A DNA stretch of 64,000 nucleotides from Acanthopleura granulata (Eukaryota > Mollusca > Polyplacophora > Chitonida > Chitonidae), in contig JABBOT010000022.1 of assembly GCA_016165875.1 (NCBI GenBank), positions 4,800,844 to 4,864,843 of the forward strand, given 5' to 3'. Below are positions 21,467 to 35,300 of this stretch, piece by piece. Below the pieces are notes generated by a model that searched no databases, was not told the origin of the DNA, and worked only from the letters and a program-made list of their open reading frames with translations. Made by a program: the position numbers and the translations under genes. The first letter of the stretch is position 1. The number at the start of each line of letters is the position of its first letter.

Positions 21467-21929
21467 TCTGATTCACCTCTAAATGTTCACAGGTCTGCAA
21501 AATAACAGACTACATGGTAGACCACATTTTGTGAAAGGACCAATAAAGCTGAAAAGGGTTTGCCAAGTTCAAACTATGACTGTCCTTGACACGTCTTTGT
21601 TTGACCCTAGGAGAAACTTACATCTGGTAACTCATCTGCAGAAAGCCAAACATCAGCTCAATACATAATGTACTATAAATAAAATTATAAATGCACATGT
21701 CTAAGGATTGTAAAACACAAAGGTCATAAATTTATGGTAATTAATGTGCACAAAGGGTATCAACGAATAAAAATTTCCCCTCATATTCTTGTGCTCTTCT
21801 TGTATGCAAAGTTCAGTACATGCAGAATATTAAGAGTGACTCTGCACCCTGAACGTAATTCTACCATACGCCAGTACAGCATCTTCTTAATTTACCACTC
21901 TACAACTGTGAGAACTTCGAATATACCAA

Positions 21930-22125
21930 ATGTCTGATTGTTGACAGCTACTTTGAAAAGATGTGTGAACAACTTTCAATTCCGAAATGTAGCTTACTTC
22001 TGGCGTCAAAACAATCTTGTAAACTATGATGTTTTCACTGCCGTCTGTAGGCAGAACTTCAATGTTCATAATACAACCAAGAGGGACATAAGAAAGAACT
22101 TTCTTTTTACATGCAGGTAAGTTTG
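21930..22125 (-). repeat. Dispersed repeat, copy 2
   Basis: Reverse-complement partner of the repeat at 14150-14330. It lies just upstream of NSMCE1 exon 1, so it could overlap the NSMCE1 leader or promoter. The function is unknown. Confidence 0.5.
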
Positions 22126-22353
22126 CGTGTAATGAGCACGGATGTGGTTTACAGGTGGTTAGTTAAATCAAACACTGAACTCTATTTCTGATCAGAAATC
22201 GTTGATAATATACACATGAGTAAATATCCAGTCAGAAATTAATGAAAATATACAGATGTGATGACTAATTTAATCACTACACCGAGAGCACTTCCACAGA
22301 TTTTGTGTTTGAAAATCTGCGGCTATTTGCTTGAGAAGTGATAATGGACTCTG

Positions 22354-22868
22354 TGTTACGATCAACCCCAGGTTGCTATTTCAATCCCTCTCTTATTTAC
22401 TGGACTGACGGGATATCATAGCCACGGAGGAAAGCAATGCTAGAGCTTATGTGCTTTCATGTCAAGTCAGATAAGTCCATTCTGAAAAATGTTTGCAGTT
22501 CCAAAAAAGTGTATACATCCCATGTATATTCCAATCAGCACTGGCACGCCAGCCCAAACTTCGCGAAACTGTCATTGCTTGAGAGGCGGTCATCTTGTGT
22601 CAACAACAGTTATGGGTGATGAAGAGAAATCGTTCCTGTAACAGCGCATGCACATTAAACTCGAAAGTAGCTCATCGTGCCCGGTTATGAGGGGTATAAG
22701 ACACAGTTGACACCTCTTTTGGGCTGCAAACGTTTTTCAGAAAGGGCTTCTCTGACTTGGCGTGGAAGGGCGTAAGACCTAGCACTGCTTTCCTCTGTGG
22801 CTATGATATCCCTTAAGTCCAATATATACAAGAGGGATTGAAATAGCGGCCTGGGGCTATGTTACGAT
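22354..22868. mobile_element. Foldback MITE with 9-bp target duplication
   Basis: The direct repeat TGTTACGAT (22354-22362 and 22860-22868) flanks a 497-bp element. Its ends are inverted repeats of about 85-90 bp: CCCCAGG, GCTATTTCAATCCCTCT, GGGATATCATAGCCAC and GAGGAAAGCA occur in order from both ends. No transposase is present. A 9-bp duplication with long inverted ends fits a Mutator-like non-autonomous element; an 8-bp (hAT) reading cannot be excluded. It lies between the divergent NSMCE1 and DDX24 genes, about 0.5 kb from the DDX24 start. Confidence 0.8.
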
Positions 22869-23387
22869 GAATGTTAAAATTTTTAACTAATACTGAGTCC
22901 ATCTATATAGATCTATCTAGATGGGCTATGTATCTAACGAGGTTTCACACAGGAAGTTCCTGTGAGGTTTCTAACCCAGACAGTTACAATTTTTATGCGT
23001 TTCATCACACTGTTGTAAATCTTCTCACCATATACAGGTCGCGCAGAGCTAGTGGGGGTGATTGCTAGATAACACCTTTGATCAAATTCTTTGTCGGCAA
23101 TGAATTTCTTGTCTTAGTTACCGTTGTCTTTTCCACTTCCTATAGAAATCCACTTACACACTGCTCCCGCCATTTGCAAATTTGACAGCGGATACTAGCC
23201 TCTACCACTCCCTTCAACAAGTAAATAAGTCTAATATCCACATTGAAAGAAGTTATCTCAAGGTACTATGAGTCAGCTTATACTTTTATATTATTCATAA
23301 AGTTCAAAACAGCCTTGCAGCAATTTATACACTTCTTTAGATTAAAAAAAAATACATGTAAAGAATTATGTTTAGAGGCTATTCAAG

Positions 23388-26300
23388 ATGGCAGCTTCCA
23401 TACACGTGAAGTCGAAAGGAAAGTGGAATCCTGTTAAACTTGACCCAAAATTGTTCACTGACAAGAATTTTGGTGGCCTGATTTGTGTAGAAGAATTGAA
23501 AGACTACGAAATTGTAAAAAAATATTCGAATCCGGAAAGTACTGAAAAGGTGAGAGCAAATGAAATGTGCTTGTTGTTGTTGCTCAGTGCGTGTAGGGCA
23601 AACTGATATGTTTACATACAGCAATAACCTTATCTGCAAGTAATCACTCTCTCTCCATCTGTAGTCCATAGAAATGGACTGAGGATGCTATTCCAAAGTT
23701 CTCACGTCCAATTCGTTCATAATTAGCCCTTTACTTTGCGAAAACCCGCTTCTCAGTAACATAATGAATTACACGTATGCTACCGATACAACGTCTAACA
23801 GAGGTCCATTTGAAAAACGAGGGGTATTTTCCCTTTTTTAAAACCTGTGCGACATGCGATCCCCTCGACTGATCACTTGTTGATCAAGAAACACCGAGAT
23901 TTTAAACGGTAGGCAACGTCTAAATACGGATAGGAAAATATGCGTCGTTTTTCAAATGGACCTCTGTTAGACGTTGTATCGGTAGCATAAAACATCTAAT
24001 TCATTAGGCTAGCTTCTCAGCTGTTCCGAAGGTTACTAAGCGAACGCATGTACGATCATCACAAAGGTCACAGTTTTCAAAGCTGGAGCTTTCCCTGTGG
24101 CCTTCCGTTTAGCCCATATCTTGCAACAACTGCAGTTTGCATCAGAAACTTATGGTGCTGTAAGCTGTGTGTTGAGGGAGAGATCAGAGTGAATTTTAAG
24201 TGAATACAAAAAAGAAATAGCATGAAATGGATAAATGAATTATTATTCTGACAAGTGGAATAAAACAGCAATTATTTTCTGAACAAGGCTGACAGAATTC
24301 TTCCATTCAAAAAATAATTATTTGGTCTGGAAGGGAACTGGAGACATTTGCTCAGTCCTTAACCAAAACTATGTCCAACAGCTGTTTATATCTAATATTG
24401 TCTAGTGATGGATTGCCCATGTGCATACTTAAAGAGGAAGCATAAGGTGAAACATATCAAGAGGTTTTTGTTGTTTTTTTTATTTTTTCAGTTGCCTGAT
24501 GGGAAAAGTAAAGGGACAAAGATAACTTTGGCAGACAAGTCTAAGCGGAAAAGAAAAGCAACTAATGTCCAAAACAAATGTGATAAGAAGTTGAAAAGTG
24601 AAGAGAAAATAGTCAAACCTGAAACAGAACTGTGTGATGAAAGTCAGAAACAAGAGCACAAGGTTTCAAGAAAGAAGAAGAAGTTGTTAAAATGGAAACA
24701 AAAAGCCCGTTTAAAGAAAGAGGCTAAAAATGCCCATATTGTAGAGGGTGAAGTCTTGCCCATGTCATTAGATGAAGAAGAGGGAAAGGAAATAGATTTA
24801 TCGACTGTCTGTGACAAGAGCAATGATGGCAGAAGTAAACAGAAAAAGAATCTGGTCTCTAAATTAAAAACAGGTCTGTTTATTTTAATTTTACTTTCTG
24901 TATTACAGGATATGTCAGCCAAGTTAGCCATGATAAAATGTGACAGATTAATTTGGCTACTAGGTACAAATGTGTAAAATGTTTGATATTTAAGGAATGT
25001 GTATATAACAGTTGAAGAGTAATCTGAGAAGAGTGTAAAATGATCAGGGGTTCATAGACATCTAACCCGCCCGGATAGCGCAGTTGGTTGGGCGTCCGCT
25101 TTCGGACGGGGAGATCTGGGTTCAAACCTGGGTCGGGTCATACCAAAGAAAAAAGGGTACATTCTGCTTCCTCGCTAGGCGCTCAGCAATAAGAGGATAG
25201 AGGGTGGACTGGTCGGCCCGGTGTCAGTATAATGTGACTGGGTGAGGGGGCTTGTTGGGTGTCTTTGGCAAGTCGTCTCGGTGAGGCAGCACCAGATAAA
25301 AGATACGGTGGAAATCCGTCCTGCACCAAGGAGACACCGCCTTCGTATAAGTGAAATATTCTTGAGTAGGGCGTTAAACAATAAGCATTCATTCATTCAT
25401 AGACATCTACCTTAATAATTGTTAAATGGTAGTGAAGAGATTTAAAATACTGAATACAGAGTTGAAAAAAATGCAGAAGAATGCTATAAGCTAAGAAAAG
25501 TTGATTATATTTCGGTAGAACTCATTTCTGTTTGTCAATTCACTCTTCATTAAAGAAACTTTTACATATAGTCATTGGAGGATAAGTTTATCATTCTGAG
25601 CACTGATAGCGGCAGTTATAGACCTAAACTGCAATGCAAAATATGTGCAATGCATCTTTCTACCATGTATGAGCTGAAGTCATTCGTCGAAATGTGAAGG
25701 GTGTTGCACTTAATGTGATGCAGTGACATAATACACAAATACACAGAATATCAAATGTCATTTAATGATTGATATTTTAACAAACACTAACGCTAAGTTA
25801 AAATCAATCAAAGAATATTATTAAAAACAGTACATATACATGACAAATTCTCTGTACGATTTATTTTTCCCTCAAGTGGGATACTTTTAAAATGAAGAAA
25901 ACATATAGTTTGTAAAAGATTGGGGCCCTCTACCTTTACATGGATTGTGGATTGTCTGACAGAAAGTAAAACGTCTGGTAGTATACTATGCTGTAATCAG
26001 ATGGTTAAGTTACGATATGGGCGTTGGGTTCTGACATGTCTTTCTAGAGGGTGACGTTACCACATTAAAGAGGAATCTTCGCATAGCACACATAGTAAAC
26101 AGAAGACAGCCACAATTGCGTAGATTTCCAGTGATCTAAGTAGGGGATCGATTGATTACCATGACCCTGTATAAGTGATCAAAATTTTGATCTCTTGGCT
26201 AAAAATCCAGGGGGACTAGTCCATCCCCTGGTACGTCCTTATGTTGAGGTCTGCAGTAATTTATCAGGGGCTTATTCATGTATTGGTCCATTTTGCAGGG

Positions 26301-29300
26301 ATTTTCATTGTCTTATTAATTCTGTATAAGGTAAATATTTCAAACCTCATTATGGCTATATTACAGGGTGATTAGATCTGAAAAAATACTCAAAATGACC
26401 TTGAAAAAACTCAATATTTCTGTTAGGGTAGTTAACAGTTTGACGTCTGTGAACCCCTGAATGATATTTTTAAGTTGAACTGCAGCATTTTAAATCAGTC
26501 AACCATCACTCTTTGAATGAGGGTAAATGTATATCTGTGCAAATTGAATTCTTTGTAGCATATCCGGTAATAGGTAAAATTGGTATATGTTGATTTTTAG
26601 CTATGTCAACACTCCAGACTTCAGATTTTAGGTGAGGATTTAAGAGGAATCTAAAAGGGAGATGCTGAACAACATTTCAGTCAACACCGTCTGTTTCAAG
26701 GAAGATAGATATGGTAAATAAGTAAATTTTCCCGAACAATAACATCTTCAATCTTACGTTTATTCAGGCAAGCAGAAAAAGGCTCTGAAAAAAGTAGAAA
26801 ATGTTAAAAAACCTGGAAATGTTACCTCTGAGCCGACCACATCAGAACCAAATCACGAGAAACAGACTGGTGAGTACTGAATGCCATCGTGTTAGTGAAA
26901 ACTTATACAGAAATGGGTTTAAGAACAGATTTAAATTGTGCTAATTTGCAACAGCCACCCAGTATTTTACAAATAAGCCTACTATCCAAGATCTGACTCA
27001 TTTTCCAGTATCTGTAGCTACCAAAGAGTGCACATGGAATAATTCAACTTTGTATGCAAGAAAATTTTTCCTCAGACAGATGTAAAAACCTGCAGTTAAA
27101 ATTTCAGGAAAAGTGGAGATGGTCATTTGGGAAGATTTCCAGAATATGATTGACTTTATTTGGAATGAAGCCACGGTCCTCTCTTGCCAAAGTTACTGTT
27201 CTGTTAGAGTGATTTCCCCCTGATGTCAGTATTATCACTCATCTGTGTTGCAGACATGTCAGCCTGGTCAGATCTTCACGTCCCTCCACTGGTACTCAGA
27301 GCTTTGGCACACCAAGGGTTCACCTCTCCCATGCCTATCCAGTCATTAGCCTTGCCCTCAGCCATTAGGGACAGAATGGACATTATGGGAGCTGCACAAA
27401 CTGTAAAGTGTTCATTGGATTTGTTATTCTTTTGTAGACTTCATTTATTAATTAGGGAATGATAGATAAGAAAATAAATACTTCAAAAATCACCATCTAG
27501 GAACTGCTTTTGTGTATGACTGATTTTTAAATTTTTTATTGGAGGTATGATTGTAATTTGAACTACTGTTACCATGATGAGTCTTGTCTGACGGATGGTG
27601 CAAGTAACCTTTTCAAGCTTAATCTGAAGAGAGGAAAAATATCTCTAGGCACCAGGACTGTTATTGATTTTAGCTGAAATGGTATTTGTTGGTTATGTAA
27701 CAAAGAAGTTGAGCAGTTTTAGAACCGGTATTGAGCAGTTTTAGGACCGGTATTGAGCAGTTTTAGGACCGGTATTGAGCAGTTTTATGAGCAGTTTTAG
27801 GACCGGTATTGAGCAGTTTTAGGACCGGTATTGAGCAGTTTTAGGACTGATATTGAGCAGTTTTAGGACTGATATTGAGCAGTTTTAGGACTGATATTGA
27901 GCAGTTTTAGGACCGTTTTAGGACCGGTATTGAGCAGTTTTAGGACCGGTATTGAGCAGTTTTAGGACCGGTATTGAGCAGTTTTAGGACCGATATTGAG
28001 CAGTTTTAGGACTGATATTGAGCAGTGTTAGGACCGATATTGAGCAGTTTTGCTGCTCATGTTACTCTGCATCTTGGACGTACAATCCAGAAACCTTTTC
28101 TGTCTGCTGGAAAGGATAGGTTTGTTAGAAATAGCTAAATTTGTAGTCCCTCTTAGTACATGAATTAAGGTCATTGTTGAAGTTCATTAACATGGTTTTC
28201 AGGGCAGTGGCAAAACCTTAGCATTTGCCATACCAGTGTTGCACCATATTCTTCAATACAAGGAGAGAAAGGCACAGGAGCTGGAAAGGGGGCTAACTCC
28301 AGCTGAGCAAAGTGAAGATGAACATGAAGGGGAGGAGGAGGAGTTTAACAGTGAGGATTATGGTGAGATAATGTCAGAGGAGAGTGATCACAGTGACGAT
28401 GAAGAGGATGAGGACAGAAGTGACACTGATGAGGAGAGTGAGGATGAAGAAGTCCCTCCCTTTCCCAACGAGGAGGACGATGAAGAGGGGGACTTCGATA
28501 ATCCTCCAGATGAAGAAGAGATTGGAGACTTTGGGGTAAACCTTGTCGGGACAGTGGTGCTTGATTTCTTAGTTCCCATCAGAAAATTTGGAAAATTAGT
28601 GCAGGCAAGGAAATGATTATAATTTCCTGTTGTCAGTGTGTTTTTTTGTGATAAGGATGTTCGTGACAATTTCTCTCAACAAATAAAATAGCGAGTACTG
28701 ATGGGGGGTGGACATGATTTACAGTGGCTGATGGGAACCAAGGAATCGAGTCTTACATATGATAGTAATATTTCTTTAATTGTTTAGTATTTTACAAATT
28801 AGTCTATGGACAGGTGTGGATCTAGACTCTTTTTTTATAAAGGTGACATTGCTTGGTTTAACTTACTGTTTTGTTCAAGATTGGTCCTTTTCACTGAAGC
28901 ACTTCTGAACGTCAGAAGGCAACATGGCAGATGTAGATTTTTTGTGAATTAAATATTACAGTAAAAGATGTAAAAGAACATGAAGTAATATTGTTTACTT
29001 TACTCATTTGCCATCAGTGGAATCAGTATTTCAGGACAGTAGAGATTAATGCAAAAGGCAGCAGTGTAGTGGTTAACGGAGTTGCCTTTCAGTTGCTGGA
29101 ACATATGAAGTGCAGGTTCAAATCCTGCCTTGAGCAGGAAATTTGTCGACTTACCCACTCTAACAACATGTTGAGCCTTAATGGCAATAAGCAGTTAGCG
29201 ATGCTCATGCATCCATTTACCCAGTCTGACATTCGATAAAGACCAATTGTCCTTCTCCAGTATGGTGTTCATATCTCTGCATCACACTCAGGGATGTCTG

Positions 29301-32300
29301 TTAAGTAACTTGCCAAAGGTTGCTGGTTTATCCCATGCAGTCCAGTTTCCGTCACCCATAAAATTTATGGCCATCGGGAAAGTGAAAAATTCTTGAACAA
29401 TAATCAAATTAAAAGTGAAACAGCATACATCGAATTATTACCAATACAGTCAGCAAATCTGTGTTATCCTGTATAATGACTGTTCTGAACACCAATCAGA
29501 ACAGCAAAACCAGAAAACAGATGACATGGTGATAATTGTCATTTCTATACTTAAATCAGGACGATGGCACTGGATTGGTCAAGGTGTTAAACAACGTTGA
29601 ATTTGATTGGCCTGACTTAACCGGTGAGAAGAAGCCTGTGTCTGGTGAGCTGTTGTGTTTAGTGCTAACTCCCACAAGAGAACTGGCAGTACAAGTGAAG
29701 AATCACATAGAAGCTGTGGCCAAGTACACAGATATCAAGGTAATCATTTTCAAATATTTTTTGACAAATATTTTCAGCTATATGTATAGTAGATTCCTCG
29801 GTTTGAATTAAACTCTTTATGTCAGAGTGTACTTTCCTTCGTGCTCTAAACAGTTGCCTGTACGCCAAAAAAAAAATAGTCACTAAGTACAAACTAAATT
29901 TTCGGAGATATGGTTCTTGCAAGCACCCAGATGAGAGAGGTGTTGACTATTGAATGCCCCAGCACATTTTCAAATGCAAATCAGGTCAATGTTGAATTCT
30001 GAAACAAACAGTGATCAATCATGATTGGCATAAAATACCACCCATGTGGTATGAAAAACTTCATCATTGATGATTCCAGTGGATAGAGCATGTGTCTTGT
30101 AAACGGTAGATTGCTGGTTCATTCCTGAATCTATTCAGATACCAAAGACTTTACCACCCGTGTTCTCGGCACTGCCTGCCTTGGGCCTCAGCCAAAGACG
30201 AATAGGCCATCTGGGTGGGGTGTCCACATAGGGTTGTTAGGTGGCTCCCACATTCCCAGTAAGCTCATGGTTCAAATCATTTCTGAAAATTTCCCACCAT
30301 TGACAGAAAATATGCTTAAAATGGAGGGGTAATTAAGAGATAGAATATATGCCTCAAGTGTGACATTTTTTTTAACATTTTTCTTTCTTCCCTTTCACCA
30401 TGATCTATGTTTTAGAGTTTCCTTTCAATTATCCTATACTTCACCTTATGTTCATGTTGATTTTGATATCCCGGATGTCTGATACTTCAGGTTGGTTTGG
30501 TTGTGGGAGGAATGGCTCCCCAGAAACAGAAGCGACTTTTAAAACGCTGCCCAGAGATTGTGGTCGCCACACCTGGACGACTCTGGGAACTCATTGAAGA
30601 GGTGCGACATCTTAACTGTCTGACTTGTTTTCATGATTTTCTTATCACAGCGATGGCAACCAATAGTATTTTAGGTCTGTTCATCTGTTTGTCCCTGTGT
30701 CTCTAAGTCAGGCTTTAGCTATTGTCCAATAACTGCTCTACATGTTGTCAAACCCAGATCAGGTTTAAAAAAATCAGCCCGATTCGTTGATAAGTCGTGG
30801 TTATTTAACAACTTCTGTGATTCTCATTGGCTGTTTGTTTTTCTGCATCAACTGATCCAAGTGTTGTCAGATTTTTTGGAAGTCTTACAAGTGTGTGTAC
30901 GTTTTTCTGTAACTAGTCATATCTGTGCCTAGGCTTTACATATTTTATGATTTCTCGGATTCTGTTTAGATTTTCTTTTCCATGTAATGACTGCTTCAGA
31001 TGGTGTCCCAACTTCATGTTGTTCCCCATGAGATCAAGATCGAAAACTAGCTTAATGCGTGCATTAGTTCTGCATAATTAGCGTGGGTATGGAAGTACAT
31101 TGTCTGATAAAGAATGTTATAAACTATACTGAAGGATGGGATTTGTTGTTACTGGTCAGCCTGATGAATGTTGTCACAGGCGGATTCCTACCTGGCTGAT
31201 GTAGAGGACATTAAGTTCCTAGTGATAGACGAAGCTGACAGGATGGTGGAAAAGGGGCATTTTGAGGAGTTGACGACATTGCTGGAGAGAATCAATGCGT
31301 AAGAAGTTCTTTCATGTTGGATCATTCTTAATTTTTAGCAATGATGAGCAGCACGGTGGGTTAATGGTAGCCGTATTTATATTTGGGTAAATACATATGT
31401 ACAGAGATCATGATGTGTCATGCCACACATTTGTCCATTGTTAATGTTTGCAGTTGCCATGGTAACAAGATTGCCTCCAACCCATTCCCTATATTACGAT
31501 CAGAACCATAATTCACAGACTTACAATTGAAAAATAATTCTTTCCAAATTCAGGATCCAGCATACTGGGTGTAAACCTGAACCATTGCTTGGTTCCCGGA
31601 AATAGTAAATTGCTCGTAAATTTGATTCATTTGCTTTATAAAAACAAGAGGAAGAGGTGAACTGGATTTTGCTACAACAACGAGATGATGTGTAATTATA
31701 ATTGTTTTTTTAATTGTGCAGAATTTTTAGTTTTAAAATTTTTTTTTCATTCAGGAATGAAGAAAAGAAGAGATGCAGACAGACGTTCGTATTTTCAGCC
31801 ACCTTAACTGTCGTGCATTCAGGTCCTCAGCGCTTCACTAAACAGATGAAAACAGCTTTGACATCTGATGTGAAACTTGGTGAGTTAGGGTGTATGAGCC
31901 TTGATAGGAAGCCTTGTAAATTAGTGCCATTCAGGCTAGAACTTTTACATGTACTGTATTTAAACATAAATATTGTTTTGCTAACTAAAAACTGTATGTT
32001 CAGGCAACGAACTGGTTCTTTTGTGTGTTGAGGCAATGTAGTGGTTCTGTTGTGTGTTGAGGCAACATAGTGGTTCTGTTGTGTGCTACGGCAACATAGT
32101 GGTTCTGTTGTGTGTTGAGGCAACTTACTGGTTCTGTTTTATGTTGAGGCAACATACGGGTTCTGTTGTATGTTGAGGCAACTTACTGGTTCTGTTGTGT
32201 GTTGAGGCAACGCGGTGGTCCTGTTTTATGTTGAGGCAACATAGTGGTTCTGTTGTGTGTTGCGGAAACATAGTGGTTCTGTTGTGTGTGGAGGCAATGT

Positions 32301-35300
32301 ACTGGTTCTATTGTGTGTTGAGGCAACATACTGGTTCTCGTGTGTTGAGGCAATGTGCTGGTTTTGTTTTGTGTTCAGGCAGCATACTGGTTCTGTTGTA
32401 TGTTCAGAGAATGTGATGGTTTATTGTGTGTTCAGAGAATGTGATGGCTGTGTTGTGGATTTGGGTTATCTAATGGCTCTGTTGTGCATTGGTTGTGTAC
32501 TCGGCTGTTAACACTGTTCAGTATGTAAGACTGAAATTGAGTATTGGTTGTGTGCTCGGCTGTTAACACTGTTCAGTATGTAAGAGTGAAATTGAGTATT
32601 GGTTGTGTGCTCGGCTGTTAACACTGTTCAGTATGTAAGAGTGAAATTGAGCATTGGTTGTGTGCTCGGCTGTTAACACTGTTCAGTATGTAAGAGTGAA
32701 ATTGAGTATTGGTTGTGTGCTCGGCTGTTAACAGTGTTCAGTATGTAAGACTGAAATTGAGTATTGGTTGTGTACTCGGCTGTAAACAGTGTTCAGTATG
32801 TAAGAGTGAAATTGAGTATTGGTTGTGTGCTCGGCTGTTAACAGTGTTCAGTATGTAAGACTGAAATTGAGTATTGGTTGTGTGCTTGGCTGTAAACAGT
32901 GTTCAGTATGTAAGACTGAAATTGAGAATACAGGCTGTTGATATGTTCTTTTTGTAAAATTTAATTACATGCATCCTTTTTTGTTTCAGAGAAGCTGATG
33001 GCAAAGATTGGCATGAAGGACCGGCCAAAAGTGATAGATCTGACTGGGAGGGTAGGGACTTCTGACAGCCTTACAGAGGCCAAAATACATTGTGCTACAG
33101 GAGAAAAGGTTGGTAGCTGTACAGAGATACACTGTTCTGCAGGATATAAGATCAGTAACTTTACAGAGATACACTGTGCTAGGGGGAAAAGATCACTAAC
33201 TGTGGAGATACACTGTGCCACAGGTGAAAAGATCAGTAACTGCATAGAGATACACTGTGCTACAGGAGAAAAGATCAGTAACTGTACACAGATACACTGT
33301 GCCACATGAAAAAAATCATTAACTGTAATGATGCACTGTGCTTCAGGAGAAAAGATCAGTAACTGTACACAGATACACTGTGCTTCAGGAGAATAACTGA
33401 GATGTCATGGTGAAGGGTTCAGTAGATGTGCAAAGAGACAGTATGCTATAATATTAAGTGAGGACAAGTTAATACCTTGGCTCGAATACCATGTGCTGTA
33501 TGAAGGAAAGAAAATTAAATGGTCTGAGATACACTGTGCTTCATATATTTGAAACACTGTGCTGAGTTAGGCTAGGGCAGTAAGTGGTCATTTTCAAATG
33601 CGCTATTTTAGCGATCACAAAAAACCGGGCTTGGATGAACTGTTCTAAGTGTTTCAAGATTCATAGCTGCAGTAAGCTAAACCTCTCCACAATGAAGTAC
33701 ATACAAAGGCCAACACTTTTACCAGTTTAGTGGCTTTTAATAGTTCAGCTACACATGTTAATCTGCTCGCCTCAGTTCTACAGTTTCAAACTCATGTTTG
33801 TTTTAAATTTTAGGACAGTTACCTGTATTACTTAACGAGGCAGTATCCAGGTAGGACCCTGGTGTTTGCTAACAGTAAGGACTGCATCCGCAGATTGTCC
33901 TCGGTATTTACTTTACTCAAGAGAAACCCTCTAACTCTCCATGCTGACATGCACCAGAAGCAGAGGCTGAAGAACCTAGAGAGGTTTACAGGTAAATGGC
34001 CCATTAAGTATTGTTGCATTTCTTTGGTTTTCTTAAATTATGTTGCTTGATAGTATCGTAACAAGAACAAGGTCATTAATATAAAATATTTAAAAAACAT
34101 TTTTTTAATCTATTTATAGAGTATAAAACATGAGAAGGGAAAAATTTTTGTTAAGAACATTTGATATAACAACTAATAATGTGAAAGGTGATGGGGTGCC
34201 AAAACCCTGGGGTTTTGGTATGAAGTCCCCAACCTTCATGGTTCTCGGTGGTGTGCTGCCATCAGCTCTCTCTTAGTACACTTGTGGTCACAACTCACGA
34301 TTGGATCACGTTCTAGGGGTGCCACACTTATTCCACAGACAAACCACAGGCAAACAATGGGCACACCACAACTGGATCAAGTTCTAGGGGCCCCACACTT
34401 ATTCCACAGACAAACCACAGGCAAACAATGGGCACACCACAACTGGATCAAGTTCTAGGGGCCCCACACTTATTCCACAGACAAACCACAGGCAAACAAT
34501 GGGCACACCACTACTGGATCAAGTTCTAGGGGCCCCAGACTTATTCCACAGACAAACCACAGGCAAACAATGGGCGCACCACAACTGGATCAAGTTCTAG
34601 GGGCCCCACACTTATTCCACAGACAAACCACAGGCAAACAATGGGCGCACCACAACTGGATCAAGTTCTAGGGGCCCCACACTTATTCCACAGACAAACC
34701 ACAGGCAAACAATGGGCACACCACAACTCAAGTTCTAGGGCCCCAGACAAACCACAGGCAAACAATGGGCACACCACAACTGGATCAAGTTCTAGGGCCC
34801 CTACACTTATTCCACAGACAAAACCACAGGCAAACAATGTGGGCACACCACAAATCCGGATCAAGCTTCAGCCCACACCTCTATTCCACAGACAAACCAA
34901 GTAAACAATGGGCACACCACAACTGGATCAAGTCTAGGGCCCCAGACTTATTCCCACAGACAAACCAGGCAAACAATGGGCACACCACAAATTGATCAAG
35001 TTCTCTAGGGCCCCATTCCTATTCACCCAATAAGTATCAAAACCAATATAAGCAAAACAATGGGCACACCACAACTGGATCAAGTTCTAGGGGCCCCAGA
35101 CTTATTCCACAGACAAACCACAGGCAAACAATGGGCACACCACAACTGGATCAAGTTCTAGGGGCCCCACACTTATTCCACAGACAAACCACAGGCAAAC
35201 AATGGGCACACCACTACTGGATCAAGTTCTAGGGGCGCCACACTTATTCCACAGACAAACCACAGGCAAACAATGGGCGCACCACAACTGGATCAAGTTC

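Noticed and set aside
25068..25140. tRNA gene
   Set aside because: A and B boxes are present, but the sequence continues straight into a SINE body and tail and does not fold as a complete tRNA by eye.
28388..28669. Ser-rich 93-codon minus-strand frame
   Set aside because: It is the antisense shadow of the acidic tract in DDX24 exon 5.
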